Assembly (NCBI RefSeq): GCF_028583425.1
Contig: NC_072802.1
Coordinates: forward strand, 11,169,926-11,233,925
Reading direction: 5' to 3'
Length of the DNA stretch: 64,000 nucleotides
From: Eublepharis macularius
Taxonomy: Eukaryota > Chordata > Lepidosauria > Squamata > Eublepharidae
Each line of letters starts with the position of its first letter. Positions within the stretch are counted from its first letter, which is position 1. The position numbers and the translations under genes were made by a program. This document shows positions 19,863-30,708 of this stretch, in pieces. The notes beneath the pieces are model-generated. The model had not been told where the DNA came from. It ran no database searches and worked only from the letters and a program-made list of their open reading frames with translations.

Positions 19863-20644
19863 ATGTCAAAAAAAGAGTGGCAATCGGCAATAGAAAACCT
19901 GGATAAAAACCTGGACAAAAAACTTTTAGATATGATTAAAGAACTTAAGGACACGAAATTGGAGCTGATAAAAGAGGTTAAAGAGGTTACACAGACAGTA
20001 AAATAGGAGCTGTCAGAAGTGAAAAAAGGTATGGAAACAATACGAAGTGAATTACAAGGAACGCAGCAGAGAGTTAAAACAGTAGAAGACGCGATGGAGA
20101 ATTTAGCAGACACGCAACAAACAGAGATGAGATTGGTGAAGGGGAGAATGTCAGTTGCAGAAACTAAACATATGGAGAAGCAGCTACGTTTTCGTGGCTT
20201 GCCAGAAGTGGAAGGAAAGTCAGCGCAAGAACAGATGACTGAGGTGTTGGCTGAGTACCTGGGGAAGGAGGAGGAGGAAGTTGTGGCTATCCTAGATGTG
20301 GCATACCGTGTGAATTCGAGAATAGCAACCCAGAGGAAACTACCAAGAGATGTGATTGTGCAGTTTACAACACGAAATATGAAAGAGAGGATTGTGACAA
20401 AACAGTTTCAAGATCCATTGGAGATTGATGGCAAGACGATTATTATAATGAAGGAACTGCCCAGATCAGTGTTACTGGACCGGAAAAAATATAAAGTGCT
20501 AATTCAGATTTTGAAGGACATGAAAATCAGGTACAGATGGGAGTTACCTTTGAGTTTGGAGGGGCCAAAAAACGCATCAGATCTGAGCGAGAGATGGAGC
20601 GATTTATTAAGGACAATGAAAAAGACTTACCAACAAGATCATGA
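19863..20644 (+). pseudogene. L1 ORF1, broken by a stop and a 13-bp deletion
   Basis: Starts MSKKEWQSAIENLDKN as in the intact minus-strand copy. A TAG replaces a serine codon at about 20004-20006 (TCG in the other copy). A 13-bp deletion after GAGTTACC (near 20548) removes PEGVS and shifts the frame through the C-terminal domain. Otherwise it encodes the coiled coil, RRM (KQLRFRGLPEVEGKS, RDVIVQFTTRNMKERI) and C-terminal domain (KYKVLIQILKDMKIRYRW) of L1 ORF1p. It cannot make full ORF1p. Confidence 0.9.
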
Positions 20645-23600
20645 GTATGGAGTGTAAAGTATTATCTTGGAATGTAAATGGACTAAACTCACCGAATAAG
20701 AGGAAAAATACTTTTCACTGGCTACTAAAACAAAAATGTGACATTGTTTGTTTGCAAGAGACCCATATCAGAAAGCAGGATGTAAAATATTTAAAATCTG
20801 GAAAATTGGGCAAAGAATATGTAGCGGCCTCCAACAAGAAAAAAAGAGGAGTGGTGTTGTACATAAAAGAGGAGCTACAGCCAAAATTTGTTATGAGAGA
20901 TGTGGAAGCTAGATTTGTAGCAGTGGAATGTATTTGGAATTTAAAGAGAGTATTGGTAGTCGGACTTTATGCACCTAACGGTGCAAAAGAAAGCTTCTTT
21001 GAGGATTTAAGGAAGCATTTAGACGATCTTGCATACGACCAGATAATTCTTGCTGGAGACTTCAATGGAGTGACAGACTTGGAACTAGACAAAAAGACTA
21101 CAACGGCACAAAAGAAAAGAGGACTATTACCAAAGCTTTTTTTTGAGTTGATTCAACAAGAGACTCTTGAAGATGTATGGAGGAGAGAATATCCTAAAAG
21201 CAGACAGTTTACTTTTTATTCTGCAAGGCATTCTACATTATCAAGAATTGATATGATCTGGGCCTCAAAAGACTTAGCAATATGGACTAAGGAGGTAGAA
21301 ATAATGCCTATGGTAGGCTCAGATCACAACCCAATTATGTGGAAATTTGGAAAAAAGAGAAAAAGGAAAGCATGGAGAATAAATGAGGACTTGTTACAGG
21401 AAAGAGAGAATATGGAAATACTGAGAAGAGAGACAAAGTTTTTTATACAATACAACGTGAATAAAGAAGTACCAACCAATAAAGTTTGGGATGCTTACAA
21501 GGCGGTTGTAAGGGGCATACTAATGGACTTAAATGGTAGAGCAAGAAAGAAGAAAGAGGAGAAAAGACAAGAGATTGAGGAGAAAATAAAAGCCAAAGAA
21601 ATACAGCTAAAAAAGAGACCAGGGAAAAAGAAGGTATACCAGGAAATTAAAATACTTCAAGAACAGCTAACAGCAATGAGCAATAAAGAATTGGAGTGGA
21701 ATCTCAAAAGACTGAATCAAAAAGCGTTTGAGGGTGCTAATAAACCTGGGAAGTACCTGGCATGGCAATTGAAGAAGAAAAGGGAAAAGAAGATAATAAA
21801 TAAAATTTGCGAAGATAACAAAACGTATTTGGAGCAGGCTACCATTAGTAGAGCCTTTTATAAATTTTACGCTAAGCTGTATAATAAAAAAGAAGTAAAC
21901 AAAGAATCAATAGCGTCATATTTGGAGAAAACCAAACTTCCAGAAATCTCGGAAGCTTGGAGAAATAAGTTGAATAGTGAAGTAACTGACGAGGAAATAA
22001 GTAAGGCAATACAATCTGCAAATCTAGGAAAGGCGCCAGGGCCAGATGGACTTACGGCTAAATTCTATAAGACAATGGCTAATGAACTGGCACCATTCCT
22101 AAAAGAGGTGATGAATGGGGTTTTAAGGGATCAAAGGATTCCAGAAACTTGGAGTGAAGCGAATATATCATTGATCCCAAAAGAGGGCCAAGACCTGACT
22201 AATGTGAAAAATTATAGACCTATATCGCTACTCAACAATGACTATAAAATTTTTGCGAAGATATTGGCGGAGAGATTGAAGGGGTGGCTCTCGGAAGTCA
22301 TAGAGGAGGAACAAGCAGGCTTTTTGCCAGACAGACAAATAAGAGACAACTTAAGGACAGTGATCAATGCTATTGAATATTATGACAAGCGTTGTGACAA
22401 AGAGGTTGGTTTCTTCTTTGTTGACGCTGAAAAAGCGTTTGACAATTTAAACTGGGACTTTATGTTTGCCACTATGGAAAAGCTACAATTGGGAGAAAGA
22501 TTCATCAGAGCAATTAAGGAAATTTATAGAGACCAGACTGCAGCAATTGTGGTGAATGATGAATTGACCAAGAAATTGACGATAAGTAAAGGAACAAGAC
22601 AAGGTTGCCCGTTATCTCCATTGTTGTTCATTTTAGTATTGGAGATTCTGATGATACAAATACGTCAAGATGATGAAATTCGTGGAATAAAAATAAAGGA
22701 CTATTCATATAAGGTCAGAGCATTTGCGGATGACATAATGTTAATTGTAGAGGACCCATTGGAGAACATGCCAAGAGTGATAGATAAGATCAAGGAGTTT
22801 GGAGACTTGGCAGGTTTCTTCATTAACAAAAAGAAGTCAAAGATATTATGCAAAAATATGACTAAGCAGAAACAACAATTGTTAATGGAAACAACGGATT
22901 GTGAAGTAACAAGTAAAGTGAAATATTTGGGAGTCGAATTAACTGCAAAGAACATAGATCTATTCAAAAACAATTATGAAAAACTATGGACTCAGATAGA
23001 GAGAGACTTGATTAAATGGAATAGATTGAATTTGTCATGGTTGGGCAGGATTGCAGCAGTTAAGATGAATGTGTTACCAAGAGTAATGTTTTTGCTACAG
23101 ACAATACCAATCATCAGAGACTCCAAACAATTTGAAAAATGGCAGAGGAAAATATCAGATTTTGTTTGGGCAGGCAAGAAGCCTCGAGTGAAAGTGAAAG
23201 TTTTACAAGATGCAAAGGAAAGAGGCGGAATGCAACTGCCCAATCTGAGACTTTATCATGATGCAATCTGCCTAGTTTGGTTGAAAGAATGGATGACATT
23301 AAAGAACAAGAAACTATTAGCCCTAGAGGGATATAAAAAAATATTTGGATGGCAGGCATATTTATGGCATGACAAAGTAAAGGTCAACTCGATGTTCCTG
23401 CATCACTTTGTTCGGAGAAGTCTATACATAATCTGGAAGAAGTACAGAATTTATCTACAAGAAGGAACCCCTTTGTGGGTGGTTCCATATGAGGTGATAG
23501 ACCCGAGAGCTGTTGATAATGAACAACAATGTTTAACGTATAAAGAAATAACTAAAACTGAAGCATCCAAACTTAGAATAAAGACACAAGAGGAACTATC

Positions 23601-24402
23601 ACCTAATTACGATTGGTTCCAGTATAGACAGATCAGAGACTTATATAATTCGGACTCTGTAAAGGGAGGTATACGAATAGAGAATTCGGAACTAGAGCAG
23701 ACCCTTCTTAAAGAAGATAAGAAAAGAATATCCAAGGTATACCAAGTACTGTTGAAGTGGTATACCGAGGATGAGATAGTTAAAACACAAATGGTGAAAT
23801 GGGCTATAAACTTTAATAAAGAAATAACAATGGAGGCATGGGAATACTTGTGGAAAACTACAATGAAGACAACGACATGTATTAATATCAAAGAGAACAT
23901 TTATAAAATGATCTATCGTTGGTACATGACACCAAAGAAGATTGCGCTAGGGAATTTGAATACTTCTAATAAATGCTGGAAATGTAAGAAGCATGAGGGC
24001 TCCCTCTATCATATGTGGTGGTCGTGTGAGGTAGCCAGGCAGTACTGGGGGGAAATAATAAGAGAAATGAGTGAAATTTTACAATTTCAAATTAATAAGA
24101 ACCCAGAACTCCTGCTACTGAACTTGGGAATGGAGGGAATTCCAGCCCAACACAGGACGTTGATATTTTATATGACAGCAGCAGCTAGACTTTTGTATGC
24201 GCAAAAATGGAAAGTACAAGAAGTGCCAACTATTGAAGATTGGACTTACAAATTGCTGTATATGGCTGAAATGGACAAGATGACAAGAAAATTGAGAGAT
24301 CTGGACTCAGGGCAGTTCAACACAGACTGGGAGAAGCTGAAACAATACCTGGAGAAGAAATGGGAGGTGGGAGGAAAACTGTGGCAGTTTGAGAACTACT
24401 GA
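20641..24402 (+). CDS. L1 ORF2 protein: endonuclease-reverse transcriptase, intact
   Basis: A 1253-residue ORF, full length for L1. Residues 1-235: apurinic-type endonuclease (LSWNVNGLNS, CLQETHI, AGDFNG near 138, SRIDMIW, GSDHNP near 227). Residues about 480-760: reverse transcriptase with GKAPGPDG, IPKEGQ, YRPISLLN, DAEKAFDNLNW, TRQGCPLSPLLF and catalytic FADD at 695-698. Residues about 1110-1130: C-terminal cysteine motif CWKCKKHEGSLYHMWWSC (C-x2-C-x8-H-x4-C as I count it). It nicks target DNA and copies its RNA from the 3' end. The ATG overlaps the ORF1 stop codon (ATGA), suggesting termination-reinitiation. All catalytic residues appear intact. Confidence 0.95.
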   Translation: MSMECKVLSWNVNGLNSPNKRKNTFHWLLKQKCDIVCLQETHIRKQDVKYLKSGKLGKEYVAASNKKKRGVVLYIKEELQPKFVMRDVEARFVAVECIWNLKRVLVVGLYAPNGAKESFFEDLRKHLDDLAYDQIILAGDFNGVTDLELDKKTTTAQKKRGLLPKLFFELIQQETLEDVWRREYPKSRQFTFYSARHSTLSRIDMIWASKDLAIWTKEVEIMPMVGSDHNPIMWKFGKKRKRKAWRINEDLLQERENMEILRRETKFFIQYNVNKEVPTNKVWDAYKAVVRGILMDLNGRARKKKEEKRQEIEEKIKAKEIQLKKRPGKKKVYQEIKILQEQLTAMSNKELEWNLKRLNQKAFEGANKPGKYLAWQLKKKREKKIINKICEDNKTYLEQATISRAFYKFYAKLYNKKEVNKESIASYLEKTKLPEISEAWRNKLNSEVTDEEISKAIQSANLGKAPGPDGLTAKFYKTMANELAPFLKEVMNGVLRDQRIPETWSEANISLIPKEGQDLTNVKNYRPISLLNNDYKIFAKILAERLKGWLSEVIEEEQAGFLPDRQIRDNLRTVINAIEYYDKRCDKEVGFFFVDAEKAFDNLNWDFMFATMEKLQLGERFIRAIKEIYRDQTAAIVVNDELTKKLTISKGTRQGCPLSPLLFILVLEILMIQIRQDDEIRGIKIKDYSYKVRAFADDIMLIVEDPLENMPRVIDKIKEFGDLAGFFINKKKSKILCKNMTKQKQQLLMETTDCEVTSKVKYLGVELTAKNIDLFKNNYEKLWTQIERDLIKWNRLNLSWLGRIAAVKMNVLPRVMFLLQTIPIIRDSKQFEKWQRKISDFVWAGKKPRVKVKVLQDAKERGGMQLPNLRLYHDAICLVWLKEWMTLKNKKLLALEGYKKIFGWQAYLWHDKVKVNSMFLHHFVRRSLYIIWKKYRIYLQEGTPLWVVPYEVIDPRAVDNEQQCLTYKEITKTEASKLRIKTQEELSPNYDWFQYRQIRDLYNSDSVKGGIRIENSELEQTLLKEDKKRISKVYQVLLKWYTEDEIVKTQMVKWAINFNKEITMEAWEYLWKTTMKTTTCINIKENIYKMIYRWYMTPKKIALGNLNTSNKCWKCKKHEGSLYHMWWSCEVARQYWGEIIREMSEILQFQINKNPELLLLNLGMEGIPAQHRTLIFYMTAAARLLYAQKWKVQEVPTIEDWTYKLLYMAEMDKMTRKLRDLDSGQFNTDWEKLKQYLEKKWEVGGKLWQFENY

Positions 24403-24482
24403 AGTATTGAAGTAGAGGGGGGAGACTTTACCGGGGGGAGAAGAGATAAATGTGAATTAATAAGCAGTCAGATTACTAGATT

Positions 24483-24564
<82 letters not shown>

Positions 24565-25133
24565 TTAACAAACAGAACATAGAGAAAATAATTAATTATA
24601 AGGACTAAATATAAGGAGCGATTAACTAACAATATTTTCTTTTTTTTCTGACAAGTTTTGTACCAAACTGAATGTCTGAAGATATAGATGGGTCAAATTG
24701 ATTGACTACGTGAGGAGAGATATATAGAACTATTATAAAAAGATAGAATGAGTAATATATATAGAGAATAAGTCAAATTGTTTGATATAAACGAACGTAT
24801 GATCTATATGGTTTATGATATATAGAAATACCTGAAATTGAAAAATTGGGATAAATTGTTTATCTAAGATGGAAACAAAGGCTTACAGTTTGGGCATATA
24901 ATGTTAAAAATAGTTAAGGATGTACTGCTTAGAATAATGGAGAATATATATTTGTTTTAGATAGAGGAAGCTAATAAAAGTAAGGGAAAGGGGACAAAGG
25001 GTTGGAAAGCTGTTGGAAGTCAACAAAAAGGGGGGGGGAAGGGAGGGGGTTAGAGATGAAAAAATTGGGGAAAATTGAATGTAAATGTGGAAATAATGGA
25101 TTCTAACCCAATAAAAATTTTTCAAAAAAAAAA
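24403..25133 (+). other. L1 3' UTR with (TA)n and G-rich tract
   Basis: About 730 bp after the ORF2 stop. It holds a (TA)n microsatellite at 24485-24562, an AT-rich middle with repeats of GTCAAATTG, a G-rich tract (GGGGGGGGGAAGGGAGGGGG at about 25029-25048) that could form a G-quadruplex as in mammalian L1 3' UTRs, AATAAAAATTTTTC and poly(A). The same 3' UTR in diverged form follows the truncated L1 at 43307-44183. Confidence 0.75.
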
Positions 25134-25232
25134 AGAAATGTATTTCTAGGGCCCTCCTTTAAGATGTGGTTGCATTATACAAATCAACTGATGTTTATTT
25201 GCAGTCTCCCATTTTTTGAAGACCATGCCATT

Positions 25233-25452
25233 TAGGGTTGCCAGCCTCTAGATGGTGGCTGGAGATCTCCCGGAATTACAACTGATCTCCAGGCCACAGA
25301 GATCAGTTCTTCTGGAGAATATATCTGTTTTGGAGGGTGGACTCTATGGTATTATACCCCAGTGAAATACTTCCCCTTCCCAAATCTTGACCTCTCCACT
25401 CTCTATCCCCCAAATCTCCAGGAATTTCCCAAGCAGGAGCTGGTAACCCTAA
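25233..25452. repeat. MITE-like repeat with AGGGTTGCC termini
   Basis: About 220 bp beginning AGGGTTGCCAGC and ending GCTGGTAACCCT, i.e. imperfect terminal inverted repeats of about 12 bp. The interior (CTGGAGATCTCCCGGAATTA, CAACTGATCTCCAG, GGAGGGTGGACTCTATGG) matches a short element I know to be abundant in squamate genomes. No clear target duplication is visible and there is no coding capacity. Confidence 0.6.
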
Positions 25453-25612
25453 AATTTCTATTTCTCCTCATCACATGGTATAAACAAGCACCAGTACTGA
25501 TGTTCCTTGCACCTTTAATAATGTGAGAACCAAGACCACCAATGCCAGTCAAGATGATGCAGCCAAATGCTATCTAGAACATGACTGTTGTCATGACAGA
25601 TTTGACCTCAAG

Positions 25613-27086
25613 TCATAGAATCATAGAATCATAGAATCATAGAGTTGGAAGGGGCCATACAGACCATCTAGTCCAACCCCCTGCCCAGTGCAGGATCAGC
25701 CTAAAGCATCTCTGACAAGTATTCATCCAGCCTCTTCTTGAAAACTGCCAGGGAGGGGGAGCTCACCACCTCCCTAGGCAGCTGATTCCACTTTTGAACT
25801 ACTCTGACCGTGAAAAAGTTTTTCCTAATATCCAGCCGGTACCTCTGTGCATGTAGTTTTAGCCCATTGCTTCGTGGCCTACCCTCTGCTGCCAACTGGA
25901 ACAGCTCTTTGCCCTCCTCCAAATGACAGCCTTTCAAATATTTAAAGAGAGTAATCATGTCCCCCCTCAACCTCCTCTTCTCCAAACTAAACATTCCCAA
26001 GGCCCTCAGCCTTTCCTCGTAGGGCTCAGTCTCCAGACCCCTGATCATTCTTGTCGCTCTCCTCTGCACCCTCTCGATTTTGTCCACATCCTTTTTGAAC
26101 TGAGGCCTCCAGAACTGCACACAATACTCCAGGTGTGGCCTGACCAAGGCAGTATAGAGGGGCTATGACCTCCTGCGATTTCGATGCTATGGCCCCTTTG
26201 ATACAACCCAGGATTGAATTAGCCTTTTTTGCCACCGCATCACACTGACTGCTCATATTCAGTTTACAGTCCACTCTTACCCCAAGATCCCTTTCACATA
26301 TACTACTGCCCAGAAGTGTATCCCCCATCCAGTATTTGTGCTTCTCATTTTTGTGGCCCAGATGTAATACTGTGCACTTGTCTTTGTTGAATTGCATCCT
26401 ATTCACAGCTGCCCACTTCTCCAGAGTATTCAGGTCTTGTTGAATTTTAATTCTATCTTCTTGGGTGTTTGCTACCCCTCCCAATTTGGTATCATCAGCA
26501 AATTTAATGAGCAGCCCTTCCACTCCTTCATCCAGATCATTGATAAAAATATTGAAAAGTACCGGGCCCAAAACTAAGCCCTGCGGCACCCCACTGGACA
26601 CCTCCCTCCAATCTGATGAAACGCCGTTGACCACCACTCTTTGTGTGCGGTCCTCCAACCAGTTCCCTATCCACCTAACTGTCCTATAGTCTACTCCACA
26701 GTCTTCCGGTTTGCCCATCAGAATGTCATGGGGGACCTTATCAAAAGCTTTACTGAAGTCCAGATAAATCACGTCAACAGAGTTCCCCCGATCCAGTATG
26801 CTGGTCACTCGATCAAAGAAGGAAACCAGGTTGGTCTGGCAAGATCTGTTAGGAACAAAACCATGCTGACTTCCCCGGATCACTGAGTGGTCCTTCAGAT
26901 GCTTACCGATTGATCCCTTTAAAATCTGTTCTAATATCTTCCCAGCAACAGAAGTCAGACTGACTGGCCTGTAGTTTCCCGGGTCATCCTTCCCCCCTTT
27001 CTTAAAGATTGGGATAACATTTGCTCTTCTCCAATCTTGTGGCACATCCCCAGTCCTCCAGGAGGCCTTGAAGATGATGGACAGAG
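25613..27086 (-). pseudogene. CR1 LINE, 5'-truncated, RT and 3' end
   Basis: CR1 ORF2 from mid-RT to the 3' end. It reads [62 protein letters not shown] and the catalytic FADDTKLGG (about 26480-26500). After a frameshift near 26150 comes the C-terminal [20 protein letters not shown] to [19 protein letters not shown]. The 3' end has four copies of the 8-bp ATCATAGA (25615-25650), the CR1 hallmark, with no poly(A). Truncation at about 27086 is typical of CR1. A second, more complete CR1 is at 54336-57570. Confidence 0.9.
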
Positions 27087-28651
27087 GTACATCTGGGACA
27101 TGCTCTCTGACAGATCTGATCTCAAATTGGATGGTTCTGAAACAGTCTGAGTTGGACTAGGTAGGAGATCTGCTGGGGCAGATACCTTTACTGCCAGGCC
27201 TGGGACACTTGAGTTTAGTCTCTACCATAACATGACCTTAAGGCAGTTGGCTGTGTCCCCTCTGGCCTTTAGAGTAAACACTTGACGGTGTTTACAGCCC
27301 CAATGTTGTGGCCTTCACCAAGACAAAGCAGGCACAAGGAATGTCTATCAGTCTTGATTATTTTGAGCTACATTTGGCACATTTCTTAAACAGAGCTATC
27401 TCTGCCATGAATGAATCAGAGATGAAGGTGTCCCACAAAGAAAAGACAGATAGGAAGCCGAAAAAGATGACAATCAAAAATTACCTCAGAGGAAAAAAGT
27501 CACTACACACTAAAGAACAACTCTGTCCTTGTTGTAGCAAAGATCAAGCTGAGGGAGAGGGGGAGAGGTTCCTAAGCAGTAACTCTGCTTAGAATTGCAC
27601 TGTTAAGTCACTAAAAACTATACAATCCTCTCTTAGCGGCCACCTTGCACACTTACTAGGCCAGCACAGAGCTTTCTAACACAGTTCAGATCTCAACTGC
27701 ATCTCCAGGACAAATCAAGAAGGGCATGCTAGGCAGATAACTGAAGCAGTATTTGAACCTCAGATGACATGTCAAGTCTCTGGCCCTGGTAGACACCCAC
27801 CTTACATATGAAGAATATGCGAGGTGAGTGTCATATCAGCATTTACCCAGCATTGTGTTCTCATTCACAGATTAATTTTTCTCCTCTAATTTTTCTGGGA
27901 TATCTACCACAATTTGGCATTACAATTTAGCAACAATGGCAAAATTGAACCTCCAGGTACAGAGGCAGTGTACCTGATTCAAATCAAATGAGCAACAGTG
28001 TTAAAATCTGAAAGAAACATTATATGGTGCTATGCATCCCATTTTCTGTCAGTATGTGTGGGAAGAAAAATGAAAATGTTCTTTCTTTAAAATAAAGGCC
28101 CGTGCTCTTAACCACTACACCAAACTGGCTCTCTTAAAAAGGGAGGAAGTCATAGAGCAGGAAAGAAGTTTTTATCAATGGCAAAATGGAACTTCCAGAT
28201 GCAGAGGCAGTGTATCAGTTATTCCACCAAAAAGTATATTATCAGCTCTCTGTGTTTACAGTATGATTCAGGAAAGCCTAGCAAAAGAACGAGAGCTCCC
28301 CAGTACTTCAGTATTGTATAATACTGGCCACATTGCAGGCAGACAGACAGGCTCTTCTTCAACAAGGATTCTTCTCCTCTACCATCTTCTGAATCTCCTT
28401 ACTCTGTTCCAGTTCCAAAACCCTAAGCAGAAGTTTCCCTATACCCTATCGCCTTTGAGACTGTTTTCTCAAGAGAGAACTCGCTTTCTCTTTTCACCTG
28501 CACCACCTTTCAAAAATAAAAATACTGCAGTGGTAGCACATATGGGGTATAGGGGAACTTTTGGTTAGGCTTTTGGAACTAGAACAGTGTAAAGAGATTC
28601 AGCAGACTGAGTTATCTATAAACTAACAGCAAATATAAAATATCCCCCATT
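27087..28651. other. Unassigned DNA with SINE scraps
   Basis: Between the CR1 and the chromovirus LTR, within the hAT-like nest. Scraps: a tRNA-type SINE head at 28097-28137 (minus strand, A box TGGTGTAGTGG in AGTTTGGTGTAGTGGTTAAG), and two copies of TGGCAAAATKGAACYTCCAG...CAGAGGCAGTGTA near 27938 and 28180, a motif of a reptile SINE/LINE. A 94-residue lysine-rich ORF at 27308-27592 resembles nothing I know. No gene is supported. Confidence 0.4.
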
Positions 28652-29055
28652 TGTCAGAGCCTGTTTAACCTGAGTAACGCCATGTTTAACTTTGTAGTGT
28701 TTAGTCTTCTTTCCCTCTAGGCCCCAACACCTGCAAGGAGCCAAGTCCATGGGAAAGGAAATCCTCTTATCTGTCTGCTCGACCTTGGCCAGTTCTACGT
28801 TCCTCTGAGAAGCTTTGCTATGTGAACTCGGGAGGGGGGGGGAGGCTGGGCTTGGGAGTGTGAAATGTAACCACTTTCTTTCTATGAGTCATTCTTGACA
28901 ATACTTTGGTTGGCCAGGTTCTCTATCCTGGAATATGTACGTCTGGAAATGAATGCTGTTTCTTCACAATAAACCTTTTTGAAATCAAAGGACCTTTTCT
29001 TCTTGCAGAAAGGGAGTGAAGCAGACTATCAATTCTGGAATGACATAGTCTGACA
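28652..29055 (+). repeat. 5' LTR of the complete chromovirus
   Basis: TGTCAGAGCC...GTCTGACA, 404 bp. It contains the 11-nt ATTCTTGACAA (28891-28901), exactly complementary to TTGTCAAGAAT just inside the element. By analogy with Tf1 this predicts the transcript 5' end at about 28891. The poly(A) signal AATAAA is at 28968-28973, giving an R region near 28891-28990. Confidence 0.95.
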
Positions 29056-29057
29056 TT

Positions 29058-29068
29058 TTGTCAAGAAT
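29058..29068 (+). promoter_or_regulatory. Primer-binding site, predicted self-primed
   Basis: TTGTCAAGAAT begins two bases after the LTR. It shows no tRNA-3'-end (TGG) start that I recognise but is the exact reverse complement of LTR bases 28891-28901. In Tf1 of fission yeast the first 11 nt of the transcript prime reverse transcription in this way. The other chromovirus family here has the same spacing and length with a different sequence (2167-2177 with 2328-2338). Confidence 0.75.
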
Positions 29069-30708
29069 CACTCTTTGAAGTCTACAACCCCCTCACCCAG
29101 GGCAGATGGATACCGAGGACTCCTTGATTGATCTACTGGTCCCTGGCCAGGAGGAGGATGACTCAATACCACTGGTACCAGCGAGTGGGCCGGGGAAGAC
29201 CCCAGGTCCTACCGAAGTACCTATCGAGGCGCCCTGCGAAGTCCCCGGAGAAGGAGTTCCTGAGGAAGGAGCGGGGACGGTGCCTGTTGGAGAAGCAGAA
29301 CAACCTGATCCGAATGTAGCCGGCACCCGGCCGAAGGTGCGAGAGGCTAATGGACAGAACCAGCGAATTTCACTGCCGACACCGAGGCAGTGGGGCTCCC
29401 GACCTAGAGAAGCGAGGGAGAGGAGAGCAGGGACCATGTTTTCCCGTTCAATGATTGACGTTTGGCGCACCATCGGGTCGACGGAGCAGGAAGGCCCTAG
29501 CATCATATGGGATCTAAGGAGGGCCACCCGCACGCTGGAAGAAACGCGGGCCAGCAACCAGCCCTGGTATAAGTGGAAAGTAGCAGCGGGCCGCCTGGAA
29601 GAGTGGGATCCCCGAGGCTCAGACAGCCTCCAGGATTGGGAAACCACCAGAAATGAACTTATGAGCTGGGATTACTCGGATGTGAACTCAGTGAGAGCAT
29701 GGGAGCGCCGACGCACTCAACAGTTGGAATATCGAACCCAAGCAGTGGATACTGTGATTTCAGCAATTACCGGACTAGCAAAGGGAATTTTAGCTGGTAT
29801 GACTGAAGAAGAGGAGCTACGAATGCAAAGCAGTGCTACAACAAGCCTGATAACGTCGAGTGATGCTAGAAGAATAACCCAAGAAGGAGGGTCAGCCGGA
29901 GGGGCAGAAGGGCCAGTACAGCCGTGGCCTTCGGACTATATTCCACCTCGGTCAAGAGGACCGTCCGAGCCCTCAGAGGTCAGTGACCAAGGAGAGGACA
30001 GAGCAGCGCAAGAAGTCACTGAATATTACCAACGGATGGAAAATCGGATGGAGGCAATGGAGGATGAATTAGCTCAGGCTGTTTTTCTCATTGGTGAGTT
30101 GGTGAGAGGGCAAAGGGAAGAGCGAGCGGCGGCCGATCAAGTTCAACAAGCGTCGGCAATGGCGCAAGGACAAGTGCATGCAGGTGCTCCAATATCGGTG
30201 GCCACGCAATCCACTCCAGGATCCAGCGTAGGCCCATCACCGCTACCGCAGCAGCTATCATCTATTCAAATGACACGAACGACTTCTGCCCCAAGGCAAC
30301 AGACGCAGGTAGCGGTGTTACAAACACCTTCGCCGACGCTACCGGCCCCAACTCAACCAGTATCTCTCCAAATCGTTCCACAACCACCGCCTTTGGGTCA
30401 AAACGTCCCTCCACATCTGCAGCCTCCCCCTCCGAGACAAGTGCAGCCTCCGCTGCCTAGACAGGGGGCACCTCAGCAGCTGCCCCCAATACAAGTCCCT
30501 CCAAGAGTCACAGGGACACTTCTGAGAGCTCCACCGCCTGGAAACCCACCCAGAACTCAATCGATGAGAGTTCCGCGAGGCCAACCCAGAGGATTGCCAC
30601 AAGGCCCAATGCCTCCACCTCCTCCGACACAAGATAGAAGGAGGGAGCCGGAGTTGCCTTGGGGTTGGATTAAGTCAGAAGCCACTTTTTTTTTTTTTTG
30701 AAAAATTT

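Larger units (their letters stand above)
18953..25133 (+). mobile_element. Full-length young L1 LINE, plus strand
   Basis: A 6.2-kb L1 from its 5' end (ACTTCCTGTTTGGGATCC) to poly(A), flanked by the perfect 18-bp duplication AGAAATGTATTTCTAGGG (18935-18952, 25134-25151). Order: 5' UTR about 910 bp, ORF1 (19863-20644, broken), ORF2 (20641-24402, intact), 3' UTR about 730 bp with a (TA)n run and a G-rich tract near 25028. Nearly identical to the minus-strand copy at 30690-36046, so the family was recently active. Confidence 0.95.

Noticed and set aside
24485..24562. Long (TA)n run considered as a structural or cruciform element
   Set aside because: It lies in the L1 3' UTR and is a plain microsatellite; absent from the other copies.
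27308..27592. 94-residue lysine-rich frame as a possible host gene
   Set aside because: No known domain, no splice or promoter context, inside a hAT-like nest; kept only as unassigned DNA.
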